From contig NZ_CP154857.1 in NCBI RefSeq assembly GCF_039614715.1, positions 2,914,001 through 2,978,000 of the forward strand: a stretch of DNA of 64,000 nucleotides, in the 5' to 3' direction. The notes under the pieces were generated by a model. That model saw only the letters and a program-made list of their open reading frames with translations. It was not told where the DNA came from and made no database searches. Both the position numbers and the translations under genes were made by a program. This DNA comes from Microbacterium sp. AZCO (GTDB lineage: Bacteria > Actinomycetota > Actinomycetes > Actinomycetales > Microbacteriaceae). This document shows, in pieces, positions 34,157-43,759 of this stretch. Each line of letters starts with the position of its first letter. Position 1 is the first letter of the stretch.

Positions 34157-36631
34157 ATGACAGTGGCAGCGGTCGATACAGCGAGGTGGTCGAGGGCCGC
34201 GGAAGGTCCTCCGACTCGCGCCTCCCACCTGATCGAGCGTCCCACGCTCGTCGCGGAGCTCGAGCGGATCATCTCGCGTGAGCCGGTCACCGTCGTTGCG
34301 GCGCCCTCCGGGTGGGGCAAGACGGTGGCCCTTGTCGAATGGGCGACGCTGAGCCCCCTCGAGGTCGCCTGGCTCACCGTGGCGCCACTCGACGAGGAGT
34401 CCGTCGACCTCGCGCTCGTCTCGGCCGTCGAGCAGTCAAGCCTTCGGTCCGGGCCGGCGACGCGCGACCGTATCGAGCTCGCGCTGGCGCAGCGCACCTC
34501 TCCCCTCGTCATCGTCCTCGACGACGCGCAGCACGCCGAGGCGAGCATCCGCTCCGGCCTCCTCGCCGGCCTTCTCGCGCAGCCGCTGCCGGGGCTTCAC
34601 CTCGTGTTCGCGGGCACGGCGGCTCTCGAGCTCACGGCCGGACTGACTCCGGACGTGGACGCCGGCCGGCTCGCGTTCGCGGTCGAGGAGATCGAGGCGC
34701 TCGCGTCGGGTGTGGGGAGCGCGGTCGACGCGAAGGCGCTCCACCACGAGACGGGCGGCTGGCCCGTCGCCGTGCGGCTGCTGCTCTCGGCCGAAGCGAA
34801 CCGGCAGGATGCCCGCGCCCGGCGGACGAACGAGCTCATGCACGAGTACGTGCGCGATGTCGTGCTCGCCGACCTCGATCGGGATCTGGCCGCCTTCGTG
34901 CTCGACGCGACCATCTGCGACGAGGTCACTCCCCGCCTCGCCGGAGTGGTGACGGAGCAGGTGCATGCGGCGACCCAGCTCGAGCGGTGCCGTCGACTGG
35001 GCCTGGCAGAGCGGGTCGACGCAGGCGCCGGGACCCCCGTCTACCGGTGGCGTCCGCTGATCGCACGACAGTGCCGCGAGGTGCTTGCCGAGCAGAGGCC
35101 CGGTCGCTCGGCGGTGCTCCGACGGCGCGCGGCCACCGCGCTCAGGGAGTCCCGCCCGCTCGAGGCCGCGGCGCACTTCCTGGCAGTCGGGGACGCCGAG
35201 GCGGCCGCGCGCGTGATCCAGGACTCGTGGCTCTGGCTGCTGCTGACCGGCTCCGCGGACGCTGTCGAACGCCTCGGCGTGGCGCTGCCGACGTCTGTCG
35301 CGAGCGGACCCGCTCTGCAGCTGATCCGGGCGTGCGCCCGGGAGGTCATGGGTGAGCGGCGCGCAGCGCGGGAGCTGTTCGAGACGGCGGAGGCGGCGGC
35401 ATCCACCGACCCCTCGTATCGACGCCAGCGCGAACTCGCGCTGCTGCTCCTCGTGGACGGGCGTGAGGAACTCGCGGAGGCGGCCGCACCCGCTCGCATG
35501 CAGCTTCACGACGATCGACGCAGTCCGCGGGAGCAGGCGGCCATCGCTCTGCTCATCGCCTGGACCGAGGCGCGGGTCGGAGCGAGTATCGACGCCCTTC
35601 TGACGGCGCTCGCCGTCGCCGAGCGCAAGGCCGAAGTCGTCGGCGACGAGGAGATTCCGCGCATGGCGCATGAGCTGCGCGTCTACGCGCTCGCCTGGGC
35701 CGGGCGGCTGACGGAAGCGCGCGTGCAGCTCGCGTCGCTCAGCGCGGAGGCATCCGGATCGTGGGAGCGCTATGTCGGGCCCACGCGCGACGTCGCCGAA
35801 GGCCTCGTCGCGCACCTGAGCGGCGATCTGCCTGCGGCCCGACGCGCGTTCCGCCGTGCCATCAGTGCGGGACCGAACCGGGCCCCCTTCACGAACCTCG
35901 CGCGCGTCCTGCTGGTCGCGACGGCCGCCGCCTCGGGCGACCTCCGCCAGTGCCGTCGAGCAGCCCTGCACCTGCGGTTCGTGCCGCGCGTCGAGGTGCA
36001 GGGCATCGCGTGGCCGGCCCTGCGGCAGGCGATGCTGGGCAGCATGGAGCTCGCGGCGGGCGAGTTCGCACGCGCGGTGCCGCTGGCTCAGGCCGGCACG
36101 GAAGCACCCTTGACGCCGATCGCCGCGGTCGCGGTCGCCGGGGTGCTCCGCCGCACCGGCCGCCTCGACGAGGCGCTGGGTGCGCTCGCATCGACCACGG
36201 GCCCCGACGTCGCCGCCGTTCGGGTCGAGACGCGGCTCACGATGGCCGTCCGCGAGCTTCGGCAGGAGCGCGCGGATGCCGCGCACGCGCTGCTCGACCG
36301 GGCGCTCGCCGTCGCCGCTCCCGAACGGATGAGCCTCCCGTTCACGACGGCGGAGCCCCGCCTGCGCGAACTCATGGAGCGGCACCTCGACCGCGGCGGA
36401 CTCCACGTCGAGTTCCTCCGCGGATGCCTCGGCGCCCAGCCGGAGGAGGCCGCGGCGAGGGGTCTCTCGCGACGGGAGCAGGAGGTTCTGGGCTACCTGC
36501 GCACCCACCTGACGACGACCGAGATCGCCTCCCGTCTCGGCCTGTCGCACAACACGGTGAAGACGCACCAGAGCCACATCTACCGCAAGCTCGGAGTCAC
36601 TTCGCGACGGGAGGCCATGCGCTCAGCCTGA
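34157..36631 (+). CDS. MalT-like LuxR-family regulator 1 (STAND ATPase)
   Basis: An 824-residue protein. ATG 34157 is chosen for its GGGGGAGGG ribosome site; the same frame is open for another 2 kb upstream but only over the antisense of the SulP gene. Walker A VVAAPSGWGKT lies near residues 47-57 and Walker B VIVLDDAQHA follows. The middle is a long helical repeat region of TPR type. The C-terminal LuxR HTH is LSRREQEVLGYLRTHLTTTE to LSHNTVKTHQSHIYRKLGV. Such proteins switch on transcription when a small inducer opens the ATPase. The 276-bp gap to SulP is divergent and shows no clear promoter. Confidence 0.85.
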   Translation: MTVAAVDTARWSRAAEGPPTRASHLIERPTLVAELERIISREPVTVVAAPSGWGKTVALVEWATLSPLEVAWLTVAPLDEESVDLALVSAVEQSSLRSGPATRDRIELALAQRTSPLVIVLDDAQHAEASIRSGLLAGLLAQPLPGLHLVFAGTAALELTAGLTPDVDAGRLAFAVEEIEALASGVGSAVDAKALHHETGGWPVAVRLLLSAEANRQDARARRTNELMHEYVRDVVLADLDRDLAAFVLDATICDEVTPRLAGVVTEQVHAATQLERCRRLGLAERVDAGAGTPVYRWRPLIARQCREVLAEQRPGRSAVLRRRAATALRESRPLEAAAHFLAVGDAEAAARVIQDSWLWLLLTGSADAVERLGVALPTSVASGPALQLIRACAREVMGERRAARELFETAEAAASTDPSYRRQRELALLLLVDGREELAEAAAPARMQLHDDRRSPREQAAIALLIAWTEARVGASIDALLTALAVAERKAEVVGDEEIPRMAHELRVYALAWAGRLTEARVQLASLSAEASGSWERYVGPTRDVAEGLVAHLSGDLPAARRAFRRAISAGPNRAPFTNLARVLLVATAAASGDLRQCRRAALHLRFVPRVEVQGIAWPALRQAMLGSMELAAGEFARAVPLAQAGTEAPLTPIAAVAVAGVLRRTGRLDEALGALASTTGPDVAAVRVETRLTMAVRELRQERADAAHALLDRALAVAAPERMSLPFTTAEPRLRELMERHLDRGGLHVEFLRGCLGAQPEEAAARGLSRREQEVLGYLRTHLTTTEIASRLGLSHNTVKTHQSHIYRKLGVTSRREAMRSA

Positions 36632-36686
36632 CATCGGACGCCGGCTCTCGTTTGAGGGCCCACCGGCGAAGCCCTAGCATGCACAG

Positions 36687-38924
36687 ATGGGTGATGCGAC
36701 AGGGCTGTGGACAACTGCGCCCCCGGACCTGAACCAGGCGCTCCTCGACGGCAAGACGACGCTCCCCGCTCCCCGCCGCGACGCCGTGAGCCGCCGCGAC
36801 CTGATCGAACGCGCGCGCGAGAGCGGATGCCGCATCGTGGCGGTCACGGCACCCGCAGGGTACGGGAAGTCGACGATGCTCGCCGAGTGGACCACCCTCG
36901 AGGACCGCCCCCTCGCGTGGGCGTCGATCGATCGCCTGGATGACGACCCGGCGGCACTCCTGTCGCTTCTCGCGACGGCCACGGCCGACCTCGGCGCCGA
37001 CGGCGACCGCGTCATCGCCGAGATGCGCGGGGTCGGCACGTCGATGCTCGGGCGCTCGGCACCCATGCTCGCCCACTCCTGGTCCGGCGCAGCGGAGCCG
37101 TTCGTGCTTTTCATCGACGATCTCCATCTCGCCGCTTCGACGGACTGCAGGGATGCGCTCGAGATCGTGCTGTCCGGTGTGCCGGAGGGCAGCCAGGTCG
37201 TGATCGGGAGCCGCCGTGGTCATGACTTCCTGGCACGGCTGCGCGCCGAGGGACGCGTTTTCGACGTCACCGAGGAGCACCTGCGGATCGATGCGACCGG
37301 CGCGCGCACGATCTTCGCGGCCGCCGACGTGGATGCCGCCGAGGAGGACGTCGCGTCGGCCGTCGAGCGGTGCGAGGGGTGGCCGACGGGCATCTTCCTC
37401 TGCGCACTGGCCGCGGCCGACGGCGCCGACCTCGACATCGTCGGCGACGACCGGCTCGTCGCCGACTACCTCTACCGGGAGTGTCTCGCCGGCCTCGAAC
37501 CCGGGTTGCAGCAGTTCCTGCGCGAGACCGCGATCCTCGACCAGCTGTCCGGGCCGCTGTGCGACGCCGTGCGCGACGCAGGAGATTCGCACGAGATGCT
37601 CCGCATGCTCGATGACCTCAACCTCTTCCTCGTGCCGCTCGACCGGAGGCGCCGGTGGTTCCGCTACCACGCCCTCTTCCGCGAATTCCTGCTCGCCGAG
37701 CTCGAGCATCGCGATCCCCCCGCCGTCGCGCGCGGTCATCTGCGAGCCGCCGACTGGTTCGAGGGGCAGGGCGCGCCTCAGCGGGCCCTGGAGCATCTGC
37801 TCACCGCCGGCGATCGCACGCGGTCGCCCCTCCTCGTCGGCGAACTCGCGCTTCCCACGTATCAGCGCGGCGAGGTCGCCGTCGTCGCCCGTTGGCTGGC
37901 GGACCTCGGCGACGCGACAGTCGAGGCGTTCCCGCCGCTCGTCGTGATCGCGGCGTGGGTCTCGATCCTGCTCGGCATCTCACCAGCCTCCGAGCGCTGG
38001 GCCGCGACACTCGAGCGGCTCGACGTGCACGATCCGCCGACCGTCGAGCGTGGCGGCATCGACTCCGACCGGTCGATGATCCGGGCCGCGATGTGCGTCG
38101 ACGGTCCCGAGAGAGCGCTCGCCGACGCGCAGTACGCCGTGCAGCACGAGCCCGAGTGGAGCCCGTGGCGCCCCCAGGCGCTGCACCTGCTCGGTTCGGC
38201 GATCCGCCTCGTAGGCGGTGCCGAGGAGGACGCCGCCGCGGCCTTCCGCGAGGCGATCCGCTGCGCCCCGCTCGTCGGCGATCCGGACTCGGTCGTGCTG
38301 AGCGAGGCCGAGCTCGCGATCCTGGCCATCGGCCGGGGCGACTGGGCGACCGCCGATCGGCATGCCGCCGCGAGCCGCAGGGCGATCGACGACAATCACC
38401 TCGAGGGCTACGGCACCACAGCCCTGGGGCTCGCCGTCAGCGCGCGCATCGCGATCAGGAACGGCGAAAGGGATGCGGCGCCCCGCCTGCTCGCGCGCGC
38501 CATGCGCACGCGCGTGGGGACGACCCACGTGCTGCCGTTCTTCGCGATGCGGACGCGGCTGCAGCTCGCGCTCTGCTACGCGGAGTTGAGCGACAACGCC
38601 GCCGCCCTGCAGCTGCTGGGCGAGATCGATGACCTGCTGCGGCTTCGGCCGCGTGTCGGCACGCTCGTCGATGAGATCGAGGCCTTCCGCGCACAGGTGA
38701 CCGGCAATCCCGGACGCGTGTCGTCGGTGCCCCTCACTCCCGCCGAGCTCCGAGTGCTGCCCTACCTGCAGACCCATCTCACGATCGCAGAGATCGGCGA
38801 GCGCCTCTTCCTCTCGCGCAGCACGGTGAGCTCGCAGACCACCTCGATCTACCGCAAGCTCGGCGCCAGGACCCGCAGCCAGGCCGTGGCGCGGGCGATG
38901 GAGCGGGGCCTTCTGGGCGAGTGA
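36687..38924 (+). CDS. MalT-like LuxR-family regulator 2 (STAND ATPase)
   Basis: A 745-residue protein. A TAGCAT box ends 6 bp before ATG 36687 and no ribosome site is present, suggesting its own leaderless promoter even though the previous gene ends only 55 bp upstream. Walker A is VTAPAGYGKSTML and Walker B is VLFIDDLHLA. Helical TPR-like repeats fill the middle. The C-terminal HTH is LTPAELRVLPYLQTHLTIAE to LSRSTVSSQTTSIYRKLGA. It shares domain order with regulator 1 but only modest sequence, so the pair is paralogous rather than a recent duplicate. Targets are unknown; the sulfatase module and glycoside locus 2 are the neighbours. Confidence 0.85.
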   Translation: MGDATGLWTTAPPDLNQALLDGKTTLPAPRRDAVSRRDLIERARESGCRIVAVTAPAGYGKSTMLAEWTTLEDRPLAWASIDRLDDDPAALLSLLATATADLGADGDRVIAEMRGVGTSMLGRSAPMLAHSWSGAAEPFVLFIDDLHLAASTDCRDALEIVLSGVPEGSQVVIGSRRGHDFLARLRAEGRVFDVTEEHLRIDATGARTIFAAADVDAAEEDVASAVERCEGWPTGIFLCALAAADGADLDIVGDDRLVADYLYRECLAGLEPGLQQFLRETAILDQLSGPLCDAVRDAGDSHEMLRMLDDLNLFLVPLDRRRRWFRYHALFREFLLAELEHRDPPAVARGHLRAADWFEGQGAPQRALEHLLTAGDRTRSPLLVGELALPTYQRGEVAVVARWLADLGDATVEAFPPLVVIAAWVSILLGISPASERWAATLERLDVHDPPTVERGGIDSDRSMIRAAMCVDGPERALADAQYAVQHEPEWSPWRPQALHLLGSAIRLVGGAEEDAAAAFREAIRCAPLVGDPDSVVLSEAELAILAIGRGDWATADRHAAASRRAIDDNHLEGYGTTALGLAVSARIAIRNGERDAAPRLLARAMRTRVGTTHVLPFFAMRTRLQLALCYAELSDNAAALQLLGEIDDLLRLRPRVGTLVDEIEAFRAQVTGNPGRVSSVPLTPAELRVLPYLQTHLTIAEIGERLFLSRSTVSSQTTSIYRKLGARTRSQAVARAMERGLLGE

Positions 38925-38972
38925 CGGGGATGTGACCGTGGCACCCCTGGACGGTGTCGGTGCACACGGCGT

Positions 38973-41228
38973 TCACACCACCGGCGCGGGCATCCTGCTC
39001 AATCCGATGAGCTGATCGAGCGCCTCGGGCGGGATGGCGCCGTTGGTGAAGGCGAGGAATTGCTGCATGGGCATCGACTCCACCATCCGCAGCCCGTCCG
39101 GGTTCTGCTCGGCTTGCTGCTTCTGCTCGGGGGTCATGGATGACGCCATTCCCGCCATGAGGGCCGGACCGACCACCGGGTGCGCGATCCAGTCGCCGAC
39201 GGAGGACTCCATGCTGAGCTCGCGGACGATACTGTCGCCGGTGAGCGGGACGACCTGTTCGCGGAGAACCGTCTCCGCGTCGGCGCATACCTGCACGGTG
39301 TAATCCCCCGAGGCGACCACCCAGTCGTCGCGCTCGATGTCCCAGTACGCGAACGCTCGCCGATCGAGGTCGAGGTTCGCCGTGCGGGACTCCCCCGGCT
39401 GCAACTCGACCTTCGCGAAGGATCGCAGTTCCCGCAGCGGGCGGCGGACGGGCCCGGCCGTCGTCGCGACGTACAGCTGGACCACATGCTTTCCTGCGAC
39501 CGGCCCGGTGTTGCGGACGGTGACCTGGGCGGATGCAGAGTCGGGACCCGTGACCGCAACCTCGAGACCGGTGGTCTCGAAGGTGGTGTATGACAGCCCG
39601 TGCCCGAACGGGTAGCGCACGGGCACGCCCGCAGTGGTGTAGTAGCGGTAGCCGACGAAGATGCCCTCGCCGTAGTGGACGTGCCCCTGCTCGCCGGGGA
39701 AGTTCAGCCAGCTGGGGTTGTCTTGCAGTCGCAGCGGGATCGTCTCGGCGAGGTGGCCCGAAGGGTTGACCACGCCGAACAGGATGTCAGCGACGGCACC
39801 TCCGCCGGCCTGACCGAGGAGGAAGCCCTCGACGATGGCGTCGACATCGTCGTGCCAGCCTTCGAGCGAAACGATGCCGCCGTTGGAGAGGACGACGACC
39901 GTTTTCGTGCTCGTCGCCGCGACCTCACGGATGAGCTGGACCTGCGACTCGGGAAGCTGGATGGTGGTGCGGTCGTATCCTTCCGACTCCTCGCGCTCGC
40001 TGAGGCCTGCGAAGACGACGGCGACGTCCGCGCTCGTTGCGGTCGCGACGGCGTCCTGGCGGAGCTTCTCCGCCTCCGCGGCGTCAGCGTCCGGGCTGAG
40101 CGAGAACCCTCGGGCGTGGACGACCTGGACGTTTCGCGCCCCCGCGAGGTTCCGGATCTCTTCGAGGGGGATGTCGGTGCGGGTGGCATTGAGGTGCGAA
40201 CTCCCCCCGCCCTGATAGCGGGGCTCGGTGGCGAATTCGCCGATGACAGCGACCGTGGTGCGGGGTGTCAGTGGGAGCGCGGTGTCGTTCTTGAGCAGAA
40301 CGACCGAGCCGGCCGCGACCTCACGCGCGACACGATGGTGCGTGTCGACGGGGATCTCCGAGCCGGACTGCCGGGGGCGCTCAGTGAGGGCGAGAACCCG
40401 GCGGACGGATGCGTCTACCAGCGTCTCGTCCAACGAGCCCGACGCGACGGCGTCGACGATCTGTGCATCGGTGGCGCCGTTGCTGCTCGGCATCTCCAGG
40501 TCCATGCCGGCGCGCACGCCCTCGACGCGATCGCTGACAGCTCCCCAGTCCGAGATCACGGCACCTCTGTAGCCCCAGTCGCCTCGGAGGACCTCGGTGA
40601 GGAGCCGACGGTTGTGCGAGGCCGGGACGCCGTTGATCCGGTTGTAGGAGCACATGACCGTGGCGGGGCGAGCCTCTGTCACGACGCGCTCGAACGCCGG
40701 GAGGTAGATCTCGCGGAGAGTTCGGTCGTCCACGTCAGCGCTGACCCGCATGCGCTCGGTCTCCTGATTGTTGGCCGCGAAGTGCTTCACGGAGGCGCCG
40801 GGTCCGACGTGCTGGAGCGCCGTGACGTACGCCGCACCGAGCACGCCCGAGATCAGGGGATCTTCCGAGTAGTACTCGAAGTTCCGGCCGCACAGCGGGG
40901 AGCGCTTGATGTTCACACCGGGCCCGAGCACGATGTCCACACCGAAGCTCACGGCTTCCTCCGCGACCCCCGTTCCCACGGCGGCGGCAAGCTCCGGATC
41001 CCAGCTGGAACCCACCGCGACAGCGGGAGGAAAGCACGTGGATGGGCTGCTGTGCCCGATTCCCAGGTGGTCGGAGTCTGCTTCCTGGTAACGGATGCCG
41101 TGCGGGCCGTCAGCCATCGTGACCGAGCGGATGCCGGCCTCTTCGATGGGCTTGGTGGAGCCCCAGTCCCGGCCGGAGAGCAGCGATGCCTTGTGTTCGA
41201 TGCTGAGGAGCGAAAGGTCGTCGGTCAT
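38973..41228 (-). CDS. Cytoplasmic GH3 beta-glucosidase (glycoside locus 2)
   Basis: A 751-residue protein without a signal peptide. Its N-domain holds MADGPHGIRYQ, GPGVNIKRSPLCGRNFEYYSEDP and VKHFAANNQETERM; nucleophile Asp227 sits in GAVISDWGAVSD. The second domain begins VAAGSVVLLKNDTALPLTP. A fibronectin-III-like domain and a C-terminal extension follow (SSMTPEQKQQAEQNPDG). The gene is third in an MFS-GH78-GH3 operon, 15 bp after the GH78 gene. It likely removes glucose left after the rhamnosidase acts, as on rutinose- or neohesperidose-type sugars. It differs clearly from the secreted GH3 of locus 1. Confidence 0.9.
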   Translation of the reverse strand: MTDDLSLLSIEHKASLLSGRDWGSTKPIEEAGIRSVTMADGPHGIRYQEADSDHLGIGHSSPSTCFPPAVAVGSSWDPELAAAVGTGVAEEAVSFGVDIVLGPGVNIKRSPLCGRNFEYYSEDPLISGVLGAAYVTALQHVGPGASVKHFAANNQETERMRVSADVDDRTLREIYLPAFERVVTEARPATVMCSYNRINGVPASHNRRLLTEVLRGDWGYRGAVISDWGAVSDRVEGVRAGMDLEMPSSNGATDAQIVDAVASGSLDETLVDASVRRVLALTERPRQSGSEIPVDTHHRVAREVAAGSVVLLKNDTALPLTPRTTVAVIGEFATEPRYQGGGSSHLNATRTDIPLEEIRNLAGARNVQVVHARGFSLSPDADAAEAEKLRQDAVATATSADVAVVFAGLSEREESEGYDRTTIQLPESQVQLIREVAATSTKTVVVLSNGGIVSLEGWHDDVDAIVEGFLLGQAGGGAVADILFGVVNPSGHLAETIPLRLQDNPSWLNFPGEQGHVHYGEGIFVGYRYYTTAGVPVRYPFGHGLSYTTFETTGLEVAVTGPDSASAQVTVRNTGPVAGKHVVQLYVATTAGPVRRPLRELRSFAKVELQPGESRTANLDLDRRAFAYWDIERDDWVVASGDYTVQVCADAETVLREQVVPLTGDSIVRELSMESSVGDWIAHPVVGPALMAGMASSMTPEQKQQAEQNPDGLRMVESMPMQQFLAFTNGAIPPEALDQLIGLSRMPAPVV

Positions 41229-41243
41229 GGCGGTGGCTCCCTG

Positions 41244-43718
41244 TCAGATGGTGGCGAGTGCGGTGCGGAGGTCGGAGCGGAGCTCCTCGGGTGCGCCGGG
41301 AATGTAGTCGAGCATCGCGTTGACGGACATGCCCGCCGCTTCAGCGGCATTCCCGTCGAGCGGGATGCCCGGGAAGTGGACAGCGAACGCTGCAGTGAAC
41401 GCTCGCCATGCCGCCGGGTCGTCGGCGATCTCCTTGAGCGTCGAGTCCAGCGAGTAGGAACGTGACTCGACGGACGCGGGCACCTGGTACGTCCAGGAGT
41501 GCTCCCCACCGCCGATCTCGATGACGGCGTCGTCCGGGTGGAACGGCAGGGCCACCTCGGCGCTGGTGCCCTGCGGGATGGTGACCGCGACGGCCATGGT
41601 CTGGCCGGTGAGATCCCAGGAGACGTCGACGGTGCCGGCCGGGATGACGTGGCGCAGGTGAGCGGAGGTGAGCTTGCCGCCCGGAAGCGGTGCGATCCGC
41701 ATCCGCGTGTACCCCGGCTCGACCGCGGTGAGACCGCCGATGGTGCGGTGCATCCAGTCCACGACCGCCCCCAGGGCGTAGTGGTTCAGTGACGTCATCC
41801 CGGACGGATTGATCGTCCCGTCGGGGCGGATGGAGTCCCAGCGTTCCCAGATCGTGGTCGCGCCCATGGTGACCGGGTACAGGAACGAGGGGCATCCGGT
41901 CTCCAGCAGGAGAAGGTACGCCGCGTCGAGGTGTCCGGTGCTGGAGAGCGCGTCGGTGACGAGCGGTGTCCCCGCGAACCCGGTCGAGATGCGGAACCCG
42001 GCCTTGGCGACCAAGGCCGCCAGGAGGTCGCCGGCGTGCCGGCGCTGCTCGCCGTCGAGGATGTCGAACGCGATGGCGAGCGCGTACGCCGTGGAGGTCT
42101 CACCCGCGACCCGCCCGCTGGGTGTGACGTACTCGCGAAGGAATGCCGATCGCACACGCTCTGCGAGGGCCTCGAACTCGGCGGCATCCTGGACATGACC
42201 GAGTATGCGGGCGGTGTCGGCCATCTGTCGCGTGGTCTTGCAGTAATAGGCCGAAGCGACCAGGTAGCGGTCGGTCTTGCCGCCGGCGGGGTTGTCCATG
42301 GGGGCGTCCGGATCCAGCCAGTCACCGTACTGGAAGCCCGTGCTCCAGAGGCCGTCCTCGTCGAGGACATCAGCGACCTGGCGCGTGAACGCGGTCATGG
42401 ATTCGTACGCGTCGGCAAGGATGCTTTCATCGCCGTACTCGCGGTACAGCGTCCACGGCAGACTGACCGCGACATCGCTCCACAAGGCTGTGGCGGGCGA
42501 CGCGTTGGAGAGCACGTCGGGCACGACCCACGGCACCGTGCCGGTGGCCTTCTGCTCGGCTGCGAGATCCTTCAGCCACGAGCCGAGCACGCCTCGCACG
42601 TCGTAGAGGAAAGCGGCTGACGGGCCGAACGCGTTGATGTCGCCCGTCCATCCCAGACGTTCGTCGCGCTGCGGGCAGTCCGTGGGCACCCCCACGAAGT
42701 TGTCCCGCATCGACCACACCGCATTGGAGTGGAGCTGATCAAGCAGCGGGTTCGACGTCTCGAGCCAGCCGATGCGGGTCATGTCGGAGTGCGTGACGAC
42801 GGCGCGCACATTCGCGGGGTCGACCGTTCCGGGCCATCCCTCGATCTCGACGTAGCGGAAGCCGTGGAACGTGAAGCGGGGCTCCCAGGTGTCCGTTCCG
42901 CCGGCGGAGATGTACCTGTCGGTGCTCTTCGCGGTGCGGACGGTCTCCATGTCGATCTCCCCATCGATCATGACTTCCGCGTGGCGCAGCGTGATGACCG
43001 TGCCTTCGTCTGCGGTGACGGTGATGCGAACCCGGCCGGAGAGGTTCTGACCGAAATCGACCACGGTCTTCCCGGACGGCGTCGTGATGACGGCTACGGG
43101 CTCGAGCTCCTCGACGCGACGGATGGGCTCCGCGGAGGAAAGCGTCAGCGTCTCCAGCGGCCAGTCGACGACCTCCACTCCGGTCCATCCGGAATCGTCG
43201 AAGCCGGCTCGGTCCCAGCCCTGGGGTTCCAGACGAGCGTCGAACGTCTCACCGTCGTAGATGCTGTTCTCCCTGACTCCGCCCGTGCCCGCGCGGAAGT
43301 CGAGATCGCTGCCGATGACGTCGGTCCGGTCGGGGTATTCCAGCTCGAGCTCGGCGTACAGCGCTGGGCGGTTCGCGTAATGGTTGCGCTTGTTCTCCCA
43401 GCCCAGTCGACCCAGCGCCCACCCATCCCCCACGATGGCGCCGAGCACGTTGCTGCCGACGACGATCGCGTCGGTCACATCATGCTCCGACTCGACGAGA
43501 CGATGTGTGTACGACGTCCATCCCGGTGCGAGAACCTCGTCGCCGACGACGGCACCGTTGATGCGCGCCTCCACCACGCCCAGAGCGGTGATCCGGAGCG
43601 TGGCGCGCACGGGTTCTTCGTCGACGGTGAACGCGCGGCGCAGGTACGTCGCCGGATCACCCTCCTGTCCGGTCGCGGCCTGCGAGGCGATGAACATGCC
43701 GTGTGTCGCGGTCGTCAT
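41244..43718 (-). CDS. GH78 alpha-L-rhamnosidase (glycoside locus 2)
   Basis: An 824-residue cytoplasmic enzyme. N-terminal beta-sandwich modules (YLRRAFTVDEEPVRATLRIT, GWTSYTHRL, GRLGWENKRNHYANRPALYAEL) are those of GH78. The catalytic (alpha/alpha)6 domain carries VPTDCPQRDERLGWTGD near residue 345, a classic GH78 signature with acidic catalytic-site residues, then GYFxW-like parts such as STGFQYGDWLDPDAP. The C-terminal beta domain has GYTRMRIAPLP. It removes terminal alpha-rhamnose from imported glycosides. It sits between the MFS transporter and a GH3 glucosidase under LacI-type control. Full length and intact. Confidence 0.9.
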   Translation of the reverse strand: MTTATHGMFIASQAATGQEGDPATYLRRAFTVDEEPVRATLRITALGVVEARINGAVVGDEVLAPGWTSYTHRLVESEHDVTDAIVVGSNVLGAIVGDGWALGRLGWENKRNHYANRPALYAELELEYPDRTDVIGSDLDFRAGTGGVRENSIYDGETFDARLEPQGWDRAGFDDSGWTGVEVVDWPLETLTLSSAEPIRRVEELEPVAVITTPSGKTVVDFGQNLSGRVRITVTADEGTVITLRHAEVMIDGEIDMETVRTAKSTDRYISAGGTDTWEPRFTFHGFRYVEIEGWPGTVDPANVRAVVTHSDMTRIGWLETSNPLLDQLHSNAVWSMRDNFVGVPTDCPQRDERLGWTGDINAFGPSAAFLYDVRGVLGSWLKDLAAEQKATGTVPWVVPDVLSNASPATALWSDVAVSLPWTLYREYGDESILADAYESMTAFTRQVADVLDEDGLWSTGFQYGDWLDPDAPMDNPAGGKTDRYLVASAYYCKTTRQMADTARILGHVQDAAEFEALAERVRSAFLREYVTPSGRVAGETSTAYALAIAFDILDGEQRRHAGDLLAALVAKAGFRISTGFAGTPLVTDALSSTGHLDAAYLLLLETGCPSFLYPVTMGATTIWERWDSIRPDGTINPSGMTSLNHYALGAVVDWMHRTIGGLTAVEPGYTRMRIAPLPGGKLTSAHLRHVIPAGTVDVSWDLTGQTMAVAVTIPQGTSAEVALPFHPDDAVIEIGGGEHSWTYQVPASVESRSYSLDSTLKEIADDPAAWRAFTAAFAVHFPGIPLDGNAAEAAGMSVNAMLDYIPGAPEELRSDLRTALATI

Positions 43719-43759
43719 TGATGTGGGTCCCTCTCGAGTCTGGGGAATTCGGGGTGGTC

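Noticed and set aside
39600..41465. 621-codon plus-strand open frame
   Set aside because: It is antisense to the GH3 gene and has no recognisable fold.
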